From NCBI RefSeq assembly GCF_900176385.1, contig NZ_FWXN01000006.1, positions 210,836 to 274,835 of the forward strand: a stretch of DNA of 64,000 bases. Direction: 5' to 3'. The position numbers were made by a program, and so were the translations under genes. Shown piece after piece: positions 43,184 to 51,402 of the stretch (the first letter of the stretch is position 1; each line of letters opens with the position of its first letter). The notes beneath the pieces are model-generated. The model saw only the letters and a list, made by a program, of their open reading frames with translations. It was not told the DNA's origin and ran no database searches. The stretch comes from Janibacter indicus (GTDB lineage: Bacteria > Actinomycetota > Actinomycetes > Actinomycetales > Dermatophilaceae).

Positions 43184-43669
43184 ATGCCCATCATCGACGT
43201 CACCACCGACCTCGACACCCGCACCCTCGTCATGACGACCGAGTTCCCCGTCAGCGTCGAGCGCCTCTGGCAGGTGTGGGCCGACCCGCGCCAGCTCGAG
43301 CAGTGGTGGGGTCCCGAGGGCTACCCGGCCACCGTGACCGAGCACGACCTCACCCCCGGCGGCACCGTGAGCTACCACATGACCAGCCCCGAGGGGGAGA
43401 AGTTCCCCGGCGGCTGGACCGTCGTCGCCGTCGACGAGCCGCGCCGCCTCGAGCTGCGTGACTACTTCGCCGACGCCGATGGCAACCCCGTCGACACCGC
43501 CCCGACCTCCACGATGGTCGTCGAGTTCGTCGCGGTCGACGGTGGCGCCCGGATGGTCAACACCTCCACCTGGGAGTCCGCCGACGACATGCAGAAGGTG
43601 CTCGACATGGGCGTCGTCGAGGGCTCGACGTCCGCGGTCAGCCAGCTCGACGCGCTGCTCGCCGCCTGA
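43184..43669 (+). CDS. SRPBCC (AHSA1-like) domain protein
   Basis: A 161-residue START/Bet v 1-like protein: TTEFPVSVERLWQVWADPRQLEQWWGPEGYP (start TTEFPVSVERLWQVW), TVSYHMTSPEGEKFPGGW and a C-terminal helix. Such proteins bind hydrophobic ligands in a deep cavity and are usual partners of ArsR regulators. I place the start at the ATG at 43184 (AAGGAG six bases upstream); an ATG at 43148 overlapping the arsR stop would add 12 residues. Confidence 0.88.
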   Translation: MPIIDVTTDLDTRTLVMTTEFPVSVERLWQVWADPRQLEQWWGPEGYPATVTEHDLTPGGTVSYHMTSPEGEKFPGGWTVVAVDEPRRLELRDYFADADGNPVDTAPTSTMVVEFVAVDGGARMVNTSTWESADDMQKVLDMGVVEGSTSAVSQLDALLAA

Positions 43670-43778
43670 GCGCCGACGTTTCACCCACCGTTCGCCCGGG
43701 GGACCCGTGAGGGTCGCCCCGGGCGAACACCTGCTTGCTGGACTGCGGGCGTCCCCTCGACCGATCCCAGGAGTCCTT

Positions 43779-45221
43779 ATGTCCACCCCCGCCCCCCTCG
43801 ACCGCCGCACCCTGCTCGGCGGCTCCGCCGGCGCCCTCGGCCTGCTGGTCGCCGGCAGCTCGGCCCCCTTCGCCGCGCACGCCACCGCCGCGCAGACCAC
43901 CCGCCTGGCCGCCGGCTACGGCCCCCTTCGTCCCGCTGGTGAGCTGCTCGCCCTGCCGGAGGGCTTCAGCTACACGGTCCTCGCCGAGTCCGGCACGACC
44001 ACGGTCGGCGGCTACGCCGTGGCCGGCAGCCAGGACGCGATGGGTGCCTTCGCCCGTGCCGGCGGCGGCTCGACGATCGTCTGCAACCACGAGATCGGTG
44101 GTGCCGACGACGGCGCCGTCCCGCACGTCGACGGACTGGTCTACGACCGCGGGGCGAAGGGGGGAACCTCCACCCTCGTCGTGGACGCCGACAACACCGT
44201 GCTCGAGCACTACACCTCCGTGGCCGGCACCGTCGACAACTGCGCCGGCGGCATCACGCCGTGGGGCACGTGGCTGACCTGCGAGGAGACCGACGAGCGC
44301 GCCGGCACCCACGAGGACGACGGCGTCACCTACACCTTCGAGCAGGACCACGGCTACGTCTTCGAGGTCGACCCGACCAGCCAGACGGCCAACATCGGCA
44401 AGGCCAACATCCCGCTGAAGTTCCTCGGGCGCTTCGAGCACGAGGCCGCCGTCGTCGAGGAGGCGACCGGCCGGATCTACCTCACCGAGGACGCCGACGA
44501 GCCCAACGGCCTCTTCTACCGCTGGACCCCGCCCGCCGGCTACCGCCAGGGCAAGGGCGCACTCCACGCGCTCGCGGCCGATGGCGCTGTCGAGGTCGGC
44601 ACCCTCGAGGCGCTCGTCGCCTTCGAGCGCAACGGCACCCACGTCACCGACCTCTCGAAGGCGACGAAGACCAACACCACCTACACCGTGCGCTGGGTCG
44701 AGGTCCCCGACCGCGACGCCCGGGCGACCCCGATCCGTGAGCAGCTCGCCGACGACGAGGTGACCCGCGCGCGCAAGCTCGAGGGTCAGTGGTGGGGCGA
44801 CGGCGGCGTCTACGTCGTCTCGAGCTATGCCCGCAGCGACGACGGCTCGCTCCACGAGCACGACGGCCAGGTGTGGTTCTTCGACCCCCGCAAGCAGACG
44901 ATCACGCTGACGACGATCTTCGCGGTCAACGAGGACGGCGCCGGCGTCGACGGCCCGGACAACATCACCGTCTCGCCCCACGGTGGGCTCGTCCTCGCCG
45001 AGGACGGCGAGGGCGCCTCGCAGCTCATCGGCGTCACCGACCAGGGCAAGGCCTACCGCCTCGCGCTCAACCTCGTCGACGACAGCGAGTGGGCGGGCCC
45101 GACCTTCGACGCTGCGGGCACGACCCTCTTCGCCAACATCCAGGGCGACCCGGGCCGCACCTTTGCGATCACCGGGCCGTGGGGTCGTCCGTCCAACGCC
45201 CGGGAGTCGGCCCGCGGCTGA
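43779..45221 (+). CDS. PhoX-like (DUF839) phosphatase, Tat-exported
   Basis: A 480-residue exported protein. The Tat signal is LDRRTLLGGSAGALGLLVAG with cleavage near residue 35. The beta-propeller region has STIVCNHEIGG, GGITPWGTWLTCEET (Cys/Glu ligands), AAVVEEATGRIYLTEDAD and NEDGAGVDGPDNITVSPHGG, all as in PhoX/DUF839 proteins, which bind iron and calcium and release phosphate from esters. Function as alkaline phosphatase is likely but not certain, since many DUF839 proteins are untested. The ATG at 43779 follows CCAGGAG. A strong terminator follows. Confidence 0.86.
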   Translation: MSTPAPLDRRTLLGGSAGALGLLVAGSSAPFAAHATAAQTTRLAAGYGPLRPAGELLALPEGFSYTVLAESGTTTVGGYAVAGSQDAMGAFARAGGGSTIVCNHEIGGADDGAVPHVDGLVYDRGAKGGTSTLVVDADNTVLEHYTSVAGTVDNCAGGITPWGTWLTCEETDERAGTHEDDGVTYTFEQDHGYVFEVDPTSQTANIGKANIPLKFLGRFEHEAAVVEEATGRIYLTEDADEPNGLFYRWTPPAGYRQGKGALHALAADGAVEVGTLEALVAFERNGTHVTDLSKATKTNTTYTVRWVEVPDRDARATPIREQLADDEVTRARKLEGQWWGDGGVYVVSSYARSDDGSLHEHDGQVWFFDPRKQTITLTTIFAVNEDGAGVDGPDNITVSPHGGLVLAEDGEGASQLIGVTDQGKAYRLALNLVDDSEWAGPTFDAAGTTLFANIQGDPGRTFAITGPWGRPSNARESARG

Positions 45222-45241
45222 CCCCCCTTCGCGCTCAGCAA

Positions 45242-45294
45242 GAGAAACCCGCGGTTCGCAAGAGTTTCAAACCCTTGCGAACCGCGGGTTTCTC
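45242..45294. terminator. Perfect 21-bp hairpin between convergent genes
   Basis: Arms 45242-45262 and 45274-45294 are exact reverse complements (GAGAAACCCGCGGTTCGC...), loop of 11 bases. It can stop transcription from the phoX-like gene and from the tusA-like gene on the other strand. Confidence 0.88.
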
Positions 45295-45297
45295 GGG

Positions 45298-45600
45298 TCA
45301 CCCGGAAATCGTGGGGTCAATGGGGTGCCACGGCCGGTCCGGTCGGGTCTCGACCGGGCTGGCCCCCACCCGCACCGCGTAGACCGGGGGCGGGCCGGGC
45401 TCGGCGACGCCCAAGTAGTCGTGGCCGGTGATCCGGCACCACGCCGGCAGGTCGATGGGCGCCACCGGGTCGGTGGTGCTCAGGTGCACGATGCTGTCGG
45501 CGGGCAGCTCGGTGACCCGCGCGCGCAGCAGGACGAGCAGCCGCGCGCAGGACAGGTCGCCGCCGTCGATGGTCTCGGCCGGCTGCTCCGTCGCGTCCAC
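45298..45600 (-). CDS. TusA-like sulfurtransferase family protein
   Basis: A 100-residue protein of the TusA/SirA fold: ETIDGGDLSCARLLVLLRARVTEL with the single Cys at about residue 17 in the position of the TusA active Cys (family CPxP; here CARL), and TDPVAPIDLPAWCRITGHDYLGV. The missing prolines suggest a variant in which sulfur carriage is uncertain. Starts at the GTG at 45600, directly abutting the stop of the glutathione peroxidase gene; the two form a small operon. Confidence 0.8.
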   Translation of the reverse strand: MDATEQPAETIDGGDLSCARLLVLLRARVTELPADSIVHLSTTDPVAPIDLPAWCRITGHDYLGVAEPGPPPVYAVRVGASPVETRPDRPWHPIDPTISG

Positions 45601-46089
45601 TCAGCCGATGGCGGAGCGAAGGGAGGTCAGCACCCGCTCGTCGTCGGGCGTGACCTGCGGGCTGAAGCGGGCGAGCGGCGTCCCGTCCGCGCTGATGACG
45701 AACTTCTCGAAGTTCCACCGGATGTCGCCGCTCTCGCCGGCCTCGTCCGGGGTGTCGACCAGGCCCGCGTAGACGGCGTGGCGGCCGGGGCCGTTGACCT
45801 CGACCTTTTCGCTCATCGGGAAGGTCACGCCGTAGGTGGCGGAGCAGAACTCGGCGATCTCCTCAGCCGTGCCCGGCTCCTGCCCGCCGAACTGGTTGCA
45901 CGGCAGCCCGACGACGGTGAACCCCTGCGCGGCGTACTCCTCGTGCAGCGCCTCGAGCGCGGTGTACTGCGGGGTGAGGCCGCACTTGCTGGCGACGTTG
46001 ACGAGGAGCGCAGGCCGGCCGCCGGTGAGGTCGCGCAGCGTGCCGGGGGTGCCGTCGAGGCGGGCGATGGGGGCGTCGAGGAGGCTCAT
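45601..46089 (-). CDS. Glutathione peroxidase-family thiol peroxidase
   Basis: A 162-residue peroxidase: NVASKCGLTPQYTALE with the peroxidatic Cys (about residue 35), VVGLPCNQFGGQEPG with the second Cys and the active-site Gln, and WNFEKFVISADG near residue 127. It is a Cys (not selenocysteine) enzyme that most likely uses thioredoxin, as actinobacteria lack glutathione. The second Cys in the LPCNQFGGQEPG region fits the two-Cys mechanism of such enzymes. Start ATG at 46089. Confidence 0.93.
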   Translation of the reverse strand: MSLLDAPIARLDGTPGTLRDLTGGRPALLVNVASKCGLTPQYTALEALHEEYAAQGFTVVGLPCNQFGGQEPGTAEEIAEFCSATYGVTFPMSEKVEVNGPGRHAVYAGLVDTPDEAGESGDIRWNFEKFVISADGTPLARFSPQVTPDDERVLTSLRSAIG

Positions 46090-46113
46090 GGCCCGACGAT
46101 AGACCGTCGGGTG

Positions 46114-46145
46114 TCGAGGCTCCTTCGTCGCACCTCCACCAGCGG
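46114..46145. repeat. REP-like palindromic repeat (variant)
   Basis: TCGAGGCTCCTTCGTCGCAC then CTCCACCAGCGGGG; similar to the variant at 18307. It lies between the divergent peroxidase and lysoplasmalogenase genes. Confidence 0.45.
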
Positions 46146-46165
46146 GGTCGCCGTAGGCTCGGGCC

Positions 46166-46825
46166 ATGCCCGCGCTCGCCGCCCTCGTGGTCGTCACCCT
46201 CGTCCACCTGGCATCCCAGGCGGTGGCCCCGGGGGGTGTGCTCGCCGACCTCACCCAGGTGCTGCTCATGCCCGTGCTCGCGTGGCTGCTGTGGACCACC
46301 ACCCCGGACCCGAAGTCGCAGCTCGCACGCCTGGCCCTCGCGGCGCTCGGCCTCTCGTGGCTCGGCGACACGCTCCCGCGTTTCTTCGAGGACGGCAGCG
46401 ACGCCGGCTTCTGGGCGATGGTCGTGCCCTTCCTGCTCGCCCAGATCGCCTATGCCGCAGCCTTCCTGCCCTTCGTCGACCGGAGTATCGCGCGCACCCG
46501 ACCGGTCCTCGTCGCCCCCTGTGTCGTGGCGATGCTCGCCGTGCTGGTCTTCACCGCGCTGCGCACGGGAGCGATCTGGCCGGTCCTCGTCTACGGGGCC
46601 GCCATCGTCACCATGGCCGTCCTCGCGACCGGGCTCGACCGGGTCGCGACGGTCGGCGCCGTCGTCTTCCTCGTCTCCGACGGGCTCATCGCGCTGCGCA
46701 CCTTCGGTGGGGTCGAGCTGCCGCTCCACAGCGTGCTCGTCATGCTCACCTATGTGATCGCCCAGTTCCTCCTCGTCGCCTCGATCGCGCACCACGACCG
46801 AGCGGCCCGACCGCTGCGGGGCTGA
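46166..46825 (+). CDS. Lysoplasmalogenase (YhhN/TMEM86 family)
   Basis: A 219-residue membrane protein with about eight helices. The YhhN family pattern is visible: ALGLSWLGDTLPRF (Asp in helix 3, about residue 68) and VVFLVSDGLIALRTFG (Ser-Asp, about residue 172), the two Asp that are thought to form the active site. The family cleaves the vinyl-ether bond of lysoplasmalogens. It begins at the ATG at 46166 and is followed without gap by the regulator gene. Confidence 0.86.
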   Translation: MPALAALVVVTLVHLASQAVAPGGVLADLTQVLLMPVLAWLLWTTTPDPKSQLARLALAALGLSWLGDTLPRFFEDGSDAGFWAMVVPFLLAQIAYAAAFLPFVDRSIARTRPVLVAPCVVAMLAVLVFTALRTGAIWPVLVYGAAIVTMAVLATGLDRVATVGAVVFLVSDGLIALRTFGGVELPLHSVLVMLTYVIAQFLLVASIAHHDRAARPLRG

Positions 46826-47869
46826 GTGCGCAGCCACCGCGTCGCCGACATCGCCGAGCAGGCCGGCCTGTCCGAGGCCACCGTCGACCGGGTCCTCCAC
46901 GGCCGGCCGGGTGCCAGTCCCCGCGCCGTCCGCGCGGTGGAGCAGGCGGTCGCCGAGCTCGACCGGCAGGCGAGCGCCCTGCGCCTGGGGGCCCGCTCGC
47001 TCGTCCTCGACGTCGTCATGCAGGCTCCCGACCGCTTCAGCGGAGAGGTCACGGCGGCGCTGGAGTCCCAGCTGAGCGGGCTGCGGCCGGCCGCCGTGCG
47101 CGCCCGCTACCACCTGCGGGAGTCGGGCACGGTCGACGACGTCGTCGCCACGCTCGAGGGCATCGGGCGAAGGGGGCGGACCAGCCACGGCGTGCTCCTC
47201 AAGGTCCCCGACGAGCCGGCCGTCGCGGCCGCGATCGACGACCTCGCCGACCGCGGGATCCCCGCGGTCACCCTCGTCACCGACGTGCACGGATCGCGGC
47301 GCATCGCCTATGCCGGGCCGGACCACGTCTCGGCCGGCCGCACCGCCGCGCACCTCGTGCAGCACTGGGGCAGAGGCGATCTCGCGAACGTCCTCGTCAC
47401 GCTGAGCCGATCCTCCTTCGTCGGCGAGCGGACCCGGGTCGAGGCCTTCGTCGAGCAGATGAGCGCCACCGCACCGCACGTCGAGGTGCGCCGGGTCGCC
47501 GATGCCGACGGGCTCGACGCTGCGACCGCGGCCGTCGTCGCCGCCGAGCTCCAGGACGTCAGGGCACCCCTCGGGGTGTACTCCGTCGGAGGCGCCAACC
47601 GGGCGATCCTCGCGACGCTCCGCGCGAAGGGGGTCCCCCCTTCGGTCTACGTCGGGCACGACCTCGACGCCGACAACCTCGGGCTGCTGCGCACGGGCGA
47701 GATCGACCTCGTGCTCCACCACGACCTGCGCGAGGACGCGCGCGCCGCGATCACCGCTGTGCTCCAGCACCACCGGCTCGTCCCGGGGGCGCCGACCTCA
47801 CTCGCGTCGGGGGTGCAGGTCGTCACCCGGCACAACATCCCCGCGCGGATGGTCCGGGGGTCGGCGTGA
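46826..47869 (+). CDS. LacI family transcriptional regulator
   Basis: A 347-residue regulator: helix-turn-helix RVADIAEQAGLSEATVDRVLHGRPG (start RVADIAEQAGLSEATV) at residues 5-30 and a periplasmic-binding-protein-like effector domain (SRRIAYAGPDHVSAGRTAAHL; SVYVGHDLDADNLGLL). The hinge helix is Ala/Leu-poor compared with LacI (VEQAVAELDRQASALRLG). Sugar-type ligand is likely. It starts at the GTG at 46826 right behind the lysoplasmalogenase stop and overlaps the MFS gene by GTGA, so it may control that transporter. A 9-bp CGAAGGGGG hairpin lies inside the gene at 47625. Confidence 0.88.
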   Translation: MRSHRVADIAEQAGLSEATVDRVLHGRPGASPRAVRAVEQAVAELDRQASALRLGARSLVLDVVMQAPDRFSGEVTAALESQLSGLRPAAVRARYHLRESGTVDDVVATLEGIGRRGRTSHGVLLKVPDEPAVAAAIDDLADRGIPAVTLVTDVHGSRRIAYAGPDHVSAGRTAAHLVQHWGRGDLANVLVTLSRSSFVGERTRVEAFVEQMSATAPHVEVRRVADADGLDAATAAVVAAELQDVRAPLGVYSVGGANRAILATLRAKGVPPSVYVGHDLDADNLGLLRTGEIDLVLHHDLREDARAAITAVLQHHRLVPGAPTSLASGVQVVTRHNIPARMVRGSA

Positions 47870-49083
47870 GGCACGAGGGCTACCTGCCGGGCAGCAGCGG
47901 CTACCGGCGGATCGTCTGGTCGCTCTTCGCGGCGGGACTCGCGACCTTCACCCTGCTGTACTCGACGCAAGCACTGCTGCCCGACCTGCGGCGCGACTTC
48001 GACGTCTCGACGGGTGCCTCGACCCTCAGCGTGTCGCTGGCGATGTTCGGCATCGGCGCCGGGTTGCTCATCGCCGGTCCGCTCTCCGACGTCGTCGGAC
48101 GCACCCGCCTGATCCACCTCTCGCTGGGGGCCTCGGTCGTCATCGGCTTCGCCTCGGCGCTCGCGCCGACCTGGGAGGCGCTGCTCGCGCTGCGCTTTGC
48201 GGACGGCTTCGCGCTCGCCGGGCTGCCCGCGGTCGCCACGGCCTACCTGCGCGAGGAGCTGCACCCCTCGAGCCAGGGGCGCGCCGCCGGGCTCTACGTC
48301 GGGGGCACGGCCTTCGGCGGGATGTCGGGCCGACTCGTCTCCGGATTCGGCGCGGAGCTGGGCGGCGGGTGGCGCTGGGGCATCGCCGCGACGGTGCTCG
48401 TCGGCCTGGCGTGCGCGGTCCTCGTGCGGCTCGCACTGCCGGCCTCGCGGGGCTTTGAGCCGGCGCCGGGCAACCCGCGTGCGCTGGCGGCGATGACCCG
48501 ACGGGCCCTGTCGGACCCCGCGCTGCTCGCCCTCTACGCCATCGGCGGCTGCTCGCTCGGGGCGATGGTCGCGCTCTTCAACACCATCGGCTTCCGGCTG
48601 GCGGATCCCCCCTTCGCGCTGGGGATCGGTGCGGCGAGCCTCGTCTTCCTCGTCTACCCGCTGGGGACGGTCAGCTCGACGTGGTTCGGCGACCTCGCCG
48701 ACCGTCACGGCCGGCGCACGGTCATCCCGATCGGGGCGGCCGTCGCGATCGTCGGGGCGCTGCTCACGCTGCCCGACGTGCTGTCGCTCGTCGTCGCCGG
48801 GATGGGCCTGCTCGTCATCGGCTTCTTCGCCGTGCACGGGGTGGCGAGCGGCTGGGTGCCGCTGCGGGCCCACCTCGGCGGGACGAGCGCCGGCCAGGCG
48901 GCCTCGCTGTACCTCTTCACGTACTCCCTCGGGTCCGCGGTCTTCGGCACCGCCTCCGGCGCCGCGTGGACCCGGGCCGGCTGGCCGGGCTCGGTGGCGC
49001 TGTCCGTGGTGCTCATGCTGCTCGTCGTGGTGCTGGCGGTGCTGCTGCGGCGCACGCCGTCGCTCGTGCCCGGGATGCGCTGA
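47866..49083 (+). CDS. MFS transporter
   Basis: A 405-residue major facilitator with twelve predicted helices. It contains the motif A-like loop GPLSDVVGRTRLIHLSLGASV (GxLSDxxGR, residues about 66-80) and the second-half copy GDLADRHGRRTVIPIG (about 290). The YnfM-like type of drug or metabolite exporter is plausible. Start GTG at 47866, overlapping the lacI-type stop (GTGA). The very long frame reading back to 44983 is a codon-bias artefact. Confidence 0.88.
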   Translation: MRHEGYLPGSSGYRRIVWSLFAAGLATFTLLYSTQALLPDLRRDFDVSTGASTLSVSLAMFGIGAGLLIAGPLSDVVGRTRLIHLSLGASVVIGFASALAPTWEALLALRFADGFALAGLPAVATAYLREELHPSSQGRAAGLYVGGTAFGGMSGRLVSGFGAELGGGWRWGIAATVLVGLACAVLVRLALPASRGFEPAPGNPRALAAMTRRALSDPALLALYAIGGCSLGAMVALFNTIGFRLADPPFALGIGAASLVFLVYPLGTVSSTWFGDLADRHGRRTVIPIGAAVAIVGALLTLPDVLSLVVAGMGLLVIGFFAVHGVASGWVPLRAHLGGTSAGQAASLYLFTYSLGSAVFGTASGAAWTRAGWPGSVALSVVLMLLVVVLAVLLRRTPSLVPGMR

Positions 49084-49121
49084 CCGGGACCGGGGCCCGG
49101 CAGGGTGGGCCGGCGCGGGCC

Positions 49122-49179
49122 GCTACGCCCCTGACTCGTGCCGTGAATCATGATCCACGGCACGAGTCAGGGGCGTAGC
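49122..49179. terminator. Perfect 24-bp hairpin between convergent MFS genes
   Basis: Arms 49122-49145 and 49156-49179 are exact reverse complements (CTACGCCCCTGACTCGTG...), and the 10-base loop AATCATGATC is itself largely palindromic. It lies between the two convergent transporter genes. Confidence 0.88.
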
Positions 49180-49207
49180 CCTCGCAAGGACCCCGCACTC
49201 CCCGCGG

Positions 49208-50665
49208 CTACTCGTCGGCCGGGTCCTCGACCGGTGTGCTGACCATGAGGCAGGTCGCGACGCTCACCGCCGCGGCCACCGCGAGCATGACGAAGGCGGC
49301 CTGGACGCCCGAGGTGCGCTCGGCCGTGCTCGGGTCGGACCCGGCGACGAGGGACATGACGGCGATGCTCGTCGCGGTGCCGGCGGCGCCGAAGACCTGC
49401 TGCGAGGAGCCGAGCAGCGCCGACCCGTGGGCGTGCAGGGAGTGCGGCAGCGACCCCAGGCCCGCGGTGAAGAGCGGGGTGAAGAGCAGGGCGAGCGAGA
49501 GGCTGAGCAGCACGTGCAGGACGAGCACGGTCCACATGCCGACGTGCGGCAGCAGCACGGCGAAGAGCGTCAGCGACAGGGTCATGCCGACCGCGCCGGG
49601 GACGACGAGGGGTCGGGCGCCGATGCGGTCGTAGAGCCGTCCGATCGACGGCCCGAGCAGGCCCATGGCCAGGCCGCCGGGGATGAGCAGCAGCCCGGTC
49701 TCGAGGGTGCTCAGGCCCAGCCCGCGCTGGAGGTGGATCGGCAGCAGGATGACCGAGCTGATGAGCGCGGCGAAGCCGAGGCACATCGTGACGAAGGCAC
49801 CGGTGAAGCTGCGGTGCCGGAAGGCGCGCAGGTCCATGAGCGGGTCGCTGGTGCGGGCGAGGGTCAGCTGTCGCCAGGCGAAGACCGCGAGGGCGAGGGC
49901 TGCGACGCCGGCCGCGAGAAGGGGGTCGACGACGGGCTCGGGAGCGGGACCCCCTTCGCCGCCGTGGCCGCCACCGAGGCTCGAGAGGCCGTAGACGATG
50001 CCGCCGAAGCCGACGACCGCCAGGGCGACGCTCGGCAGGTCGAGGCGGCTGTGCTCGCGCTCGCCGGTGTCGGGCAGCAGGCGCAGGCCGAGGGCGAGGG
50101 AGGCGGCGGCGATCGGCAGCACGGCGAGGAAGATCAGCCGCCACGTGCCGAGCTCGAGCAGGACCCCGGAGACGGCCGGGCCCATCGCGGGGGCGACGGC
50201 GATGACGAGCGAGACATTGCCCATGGTGCGGCCGCGGTCGGCGACGGGCACGAGGTCCATGAGGGTGGTCATGAGCAGCGGGATCATCACCGCGGTGCCG
50301 CCGGCCTGCACGACGCGGGCGGCGACGAGCACCTCGAAGGTCGGGGCGGCCGCGGCGATCGTCGTGCCGACCGTGAAAAGGCCCATCGCCAGGGCGAAGG
50401 TGCGCCGCGTCGCCAGGCGTCGCATGATCCAGCCGGTCATCGGGATGACGACGGCCATCGTCAGCATGAAGGCGGTCGTCAGCCACTGCGCGGACGTCTC
50501 GACGACGCCGAAGTCGTCCATGAGCCGCGGGATGGCGTTGTTCATGATCGTCTCGTTGAGGATCACGACGAAGGTGGCCACCGTCAGCACGCGCAGGATC
50601 AGCGTCGTCTGGGCAGGGGTGGTCACGGGGTGCGGCGCCGCCGCGGTGATGGGCATGTCCTCCAT
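49208..50665 (-). CDS. MFS drug exporter, DHA2 (EmrB/QacA-like)
   Basis: A 485-residue transporter with fourteen helices. Visible are VVILNETIMNNAIPRLMDDFG (helix 1 motif D1 of DHA2), WIMRRLATRRTFALAMGLF (motif A), VQAGGTAVMIPLLMTTLMDLVP, and motif C APAMGPAVSGVLLE near residue 150. These are the marks of proton-coupled multidrug exporters. The start is the ATG at 50665; 50656 is a close alternative. A longer frame to 50992 is not supported. It is divergent to the DUF2277 gene, with an 88-bp shared promoter region. Confidence 0.9.
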   Translation of the reverse strand: MEDMPITAAAPHPVTTPAQTTLILRVLTVATFVVILNETIMNNAIPRLMDDFGVVETSAQWLTTAFMLTMAVVIPMTGWIMRRLATRRTFALAMGLFTVGTTIAAAAPTFEVLVAARVVQAGGTAVMIPLLMTTLMDLVPVADRGRTMGNVSLVIAVAPAMGPAVSGVLLELGTWRLIFLAVLPIAAASLALGLRLLPDTGEREHSRLDLPSVALAVVGFGGIVYGLSSLGGGHGGEGGPAPEPVVDPLLAAGVAALALAVFAWRQLTLARTSDPLMDLRAFRHRSFTGAFVTMCLGFAALISSVILLPIHLQRGLGLSTLETGLLLIPGGLAMGLLGPSIGRLYDRIGARPLVVPGAVGMTLSLTLFAVLLPHVGMWTVLVLHVLLSLSLALLFTPLFTAGLGSLPHSLHAHGSALLGSSQQVFGAAGTATSIAVMSLVAGSDPSTAERTSGVQAAFVMLAVAAAVSVATCLMVSTPVEDPADE

Positions 50666-50753
50666 GGTCCGCCAGCCCACCGGCAGCGACCAAATGCCTT
50701 GTGACCGGCGAAGGGGGGTGCTCCTGTCGGTCGGCAGGAGGAGACTGGATGGC

Positions 50754-51029
50754 ATGTGCCGAAACATCCGACAGCTGCACAACTTCGAGCCCCCGGCCAC
50801 GACCGACGAGGTGCGCGCCGCCGCCCTCCAGTACGTGCGCAAGGTGAGCGGGTCGACGAAGCCGAGCCAGGCCAACCAGGCCGCCTTCGACGAGGCGGTC
50901 GAGGAGATCGCGCAGGTGACCCAGCACCTGCTCGACCACCTCGTGACCAATGCGCCGCCGAAGGACCGCGAGGTCGAGGCGGCCAAGGCCAAGGAGCGGG
51001 CGCGGGCCCGCTACGAGCGCGCCGGCTGA
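50754..51029 (+). CDS. DUF2277 family protein
   Basis: A 91-residue protein that begins MCRNIRQLHNFEPPATTDE and continues ALQYVRKVSGSTKPSQANQ, the exact DUF2277 signature. The family is common and unstudied; it is rich in conserved Cys2, Arg, His and helical segments, and has been suggested to bind nucleic acid. The C-terminal end (KAKERARARYERAG) is a basic helix. ATG at 50754 with GGAGGAG upstream. Confidence 0.9.
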   Translation: MCRNIRQLHNFEPPATTDEVRAAALQYVRKVSGSTKPSQANQAAFDEAVEEIAQVTQHLLDHLVTNAPPKDREVEAAKAKERARARYERAG

Positions 51030-51402
51030 TCGCTCCCGTGACCCGTGTGACCGGGCGGGCCATCCGGCGATACGGGGCTTGCGGGATCGGCCCCGATGTG
51101 TCGTGGAGCACGTCGTGGTCTGTGGATGGTGGACTGGCTGATCTTTTTGGGGTCCACACCTGTTCGTCGGTGTTTGCGCAGGTCAGAGGCGGTGTCGGTG
51201 CTGGTCCGGACCGGAGATCCACAGACTTGTCCACGGGCTGTGCACAGACCAGTGGCGCGTCGTCCACACCCGGTCCACACCTTTGTCCACAGGGCCGTTT
51301 GGCGTTGTCGGCACCGGGTGCGACAGTGCTCTGACGTCCCCTCGCGGGGGCGCGCGGACCCCCTTCGGCCGGGTCCGGTGCAGGAGACGGAGGGTAGCCC
51401 GG
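51030..51402 (+). promoter_or_regulatory. dnaB upstream region with a cluster of DnaA-box-like sites
   Basis: This 373-bp gap has no gene that I can support. It holds TTGTCCACA at 51283-51291 (exact actinobacterial DnaA box) and TTGTCCACG at 51227-51235. Weaker matches with the core TCCACA lie at about 51151-51158, 51218-51223, 51262-51268 and 51273-51279, and TGTGCACAG at about 51239-51247. It suggests DnaA control of dnaB or DnaA titration. Confidence 0.6.

Noticed and set aside
44983..49083. A 1,366-codon open frame on the plus strand
   Set aside because: It runs through five real genes in other frames and strands. Only its last 406 codons (from the GTG at 47866) are a real MFS transporter; the rest is Arg/Ala/Pro-rich read-through caused by high GC.
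51030..51402. DnaA-box cluster as a second chromosomal origin
   Set aside because: There is no dnaA, dnaN or clear AT-rich unwinding element, and oriC in actinobacteria lies at dnaA-dnaN. Regulation of dnaB or titration is the simpler reading.
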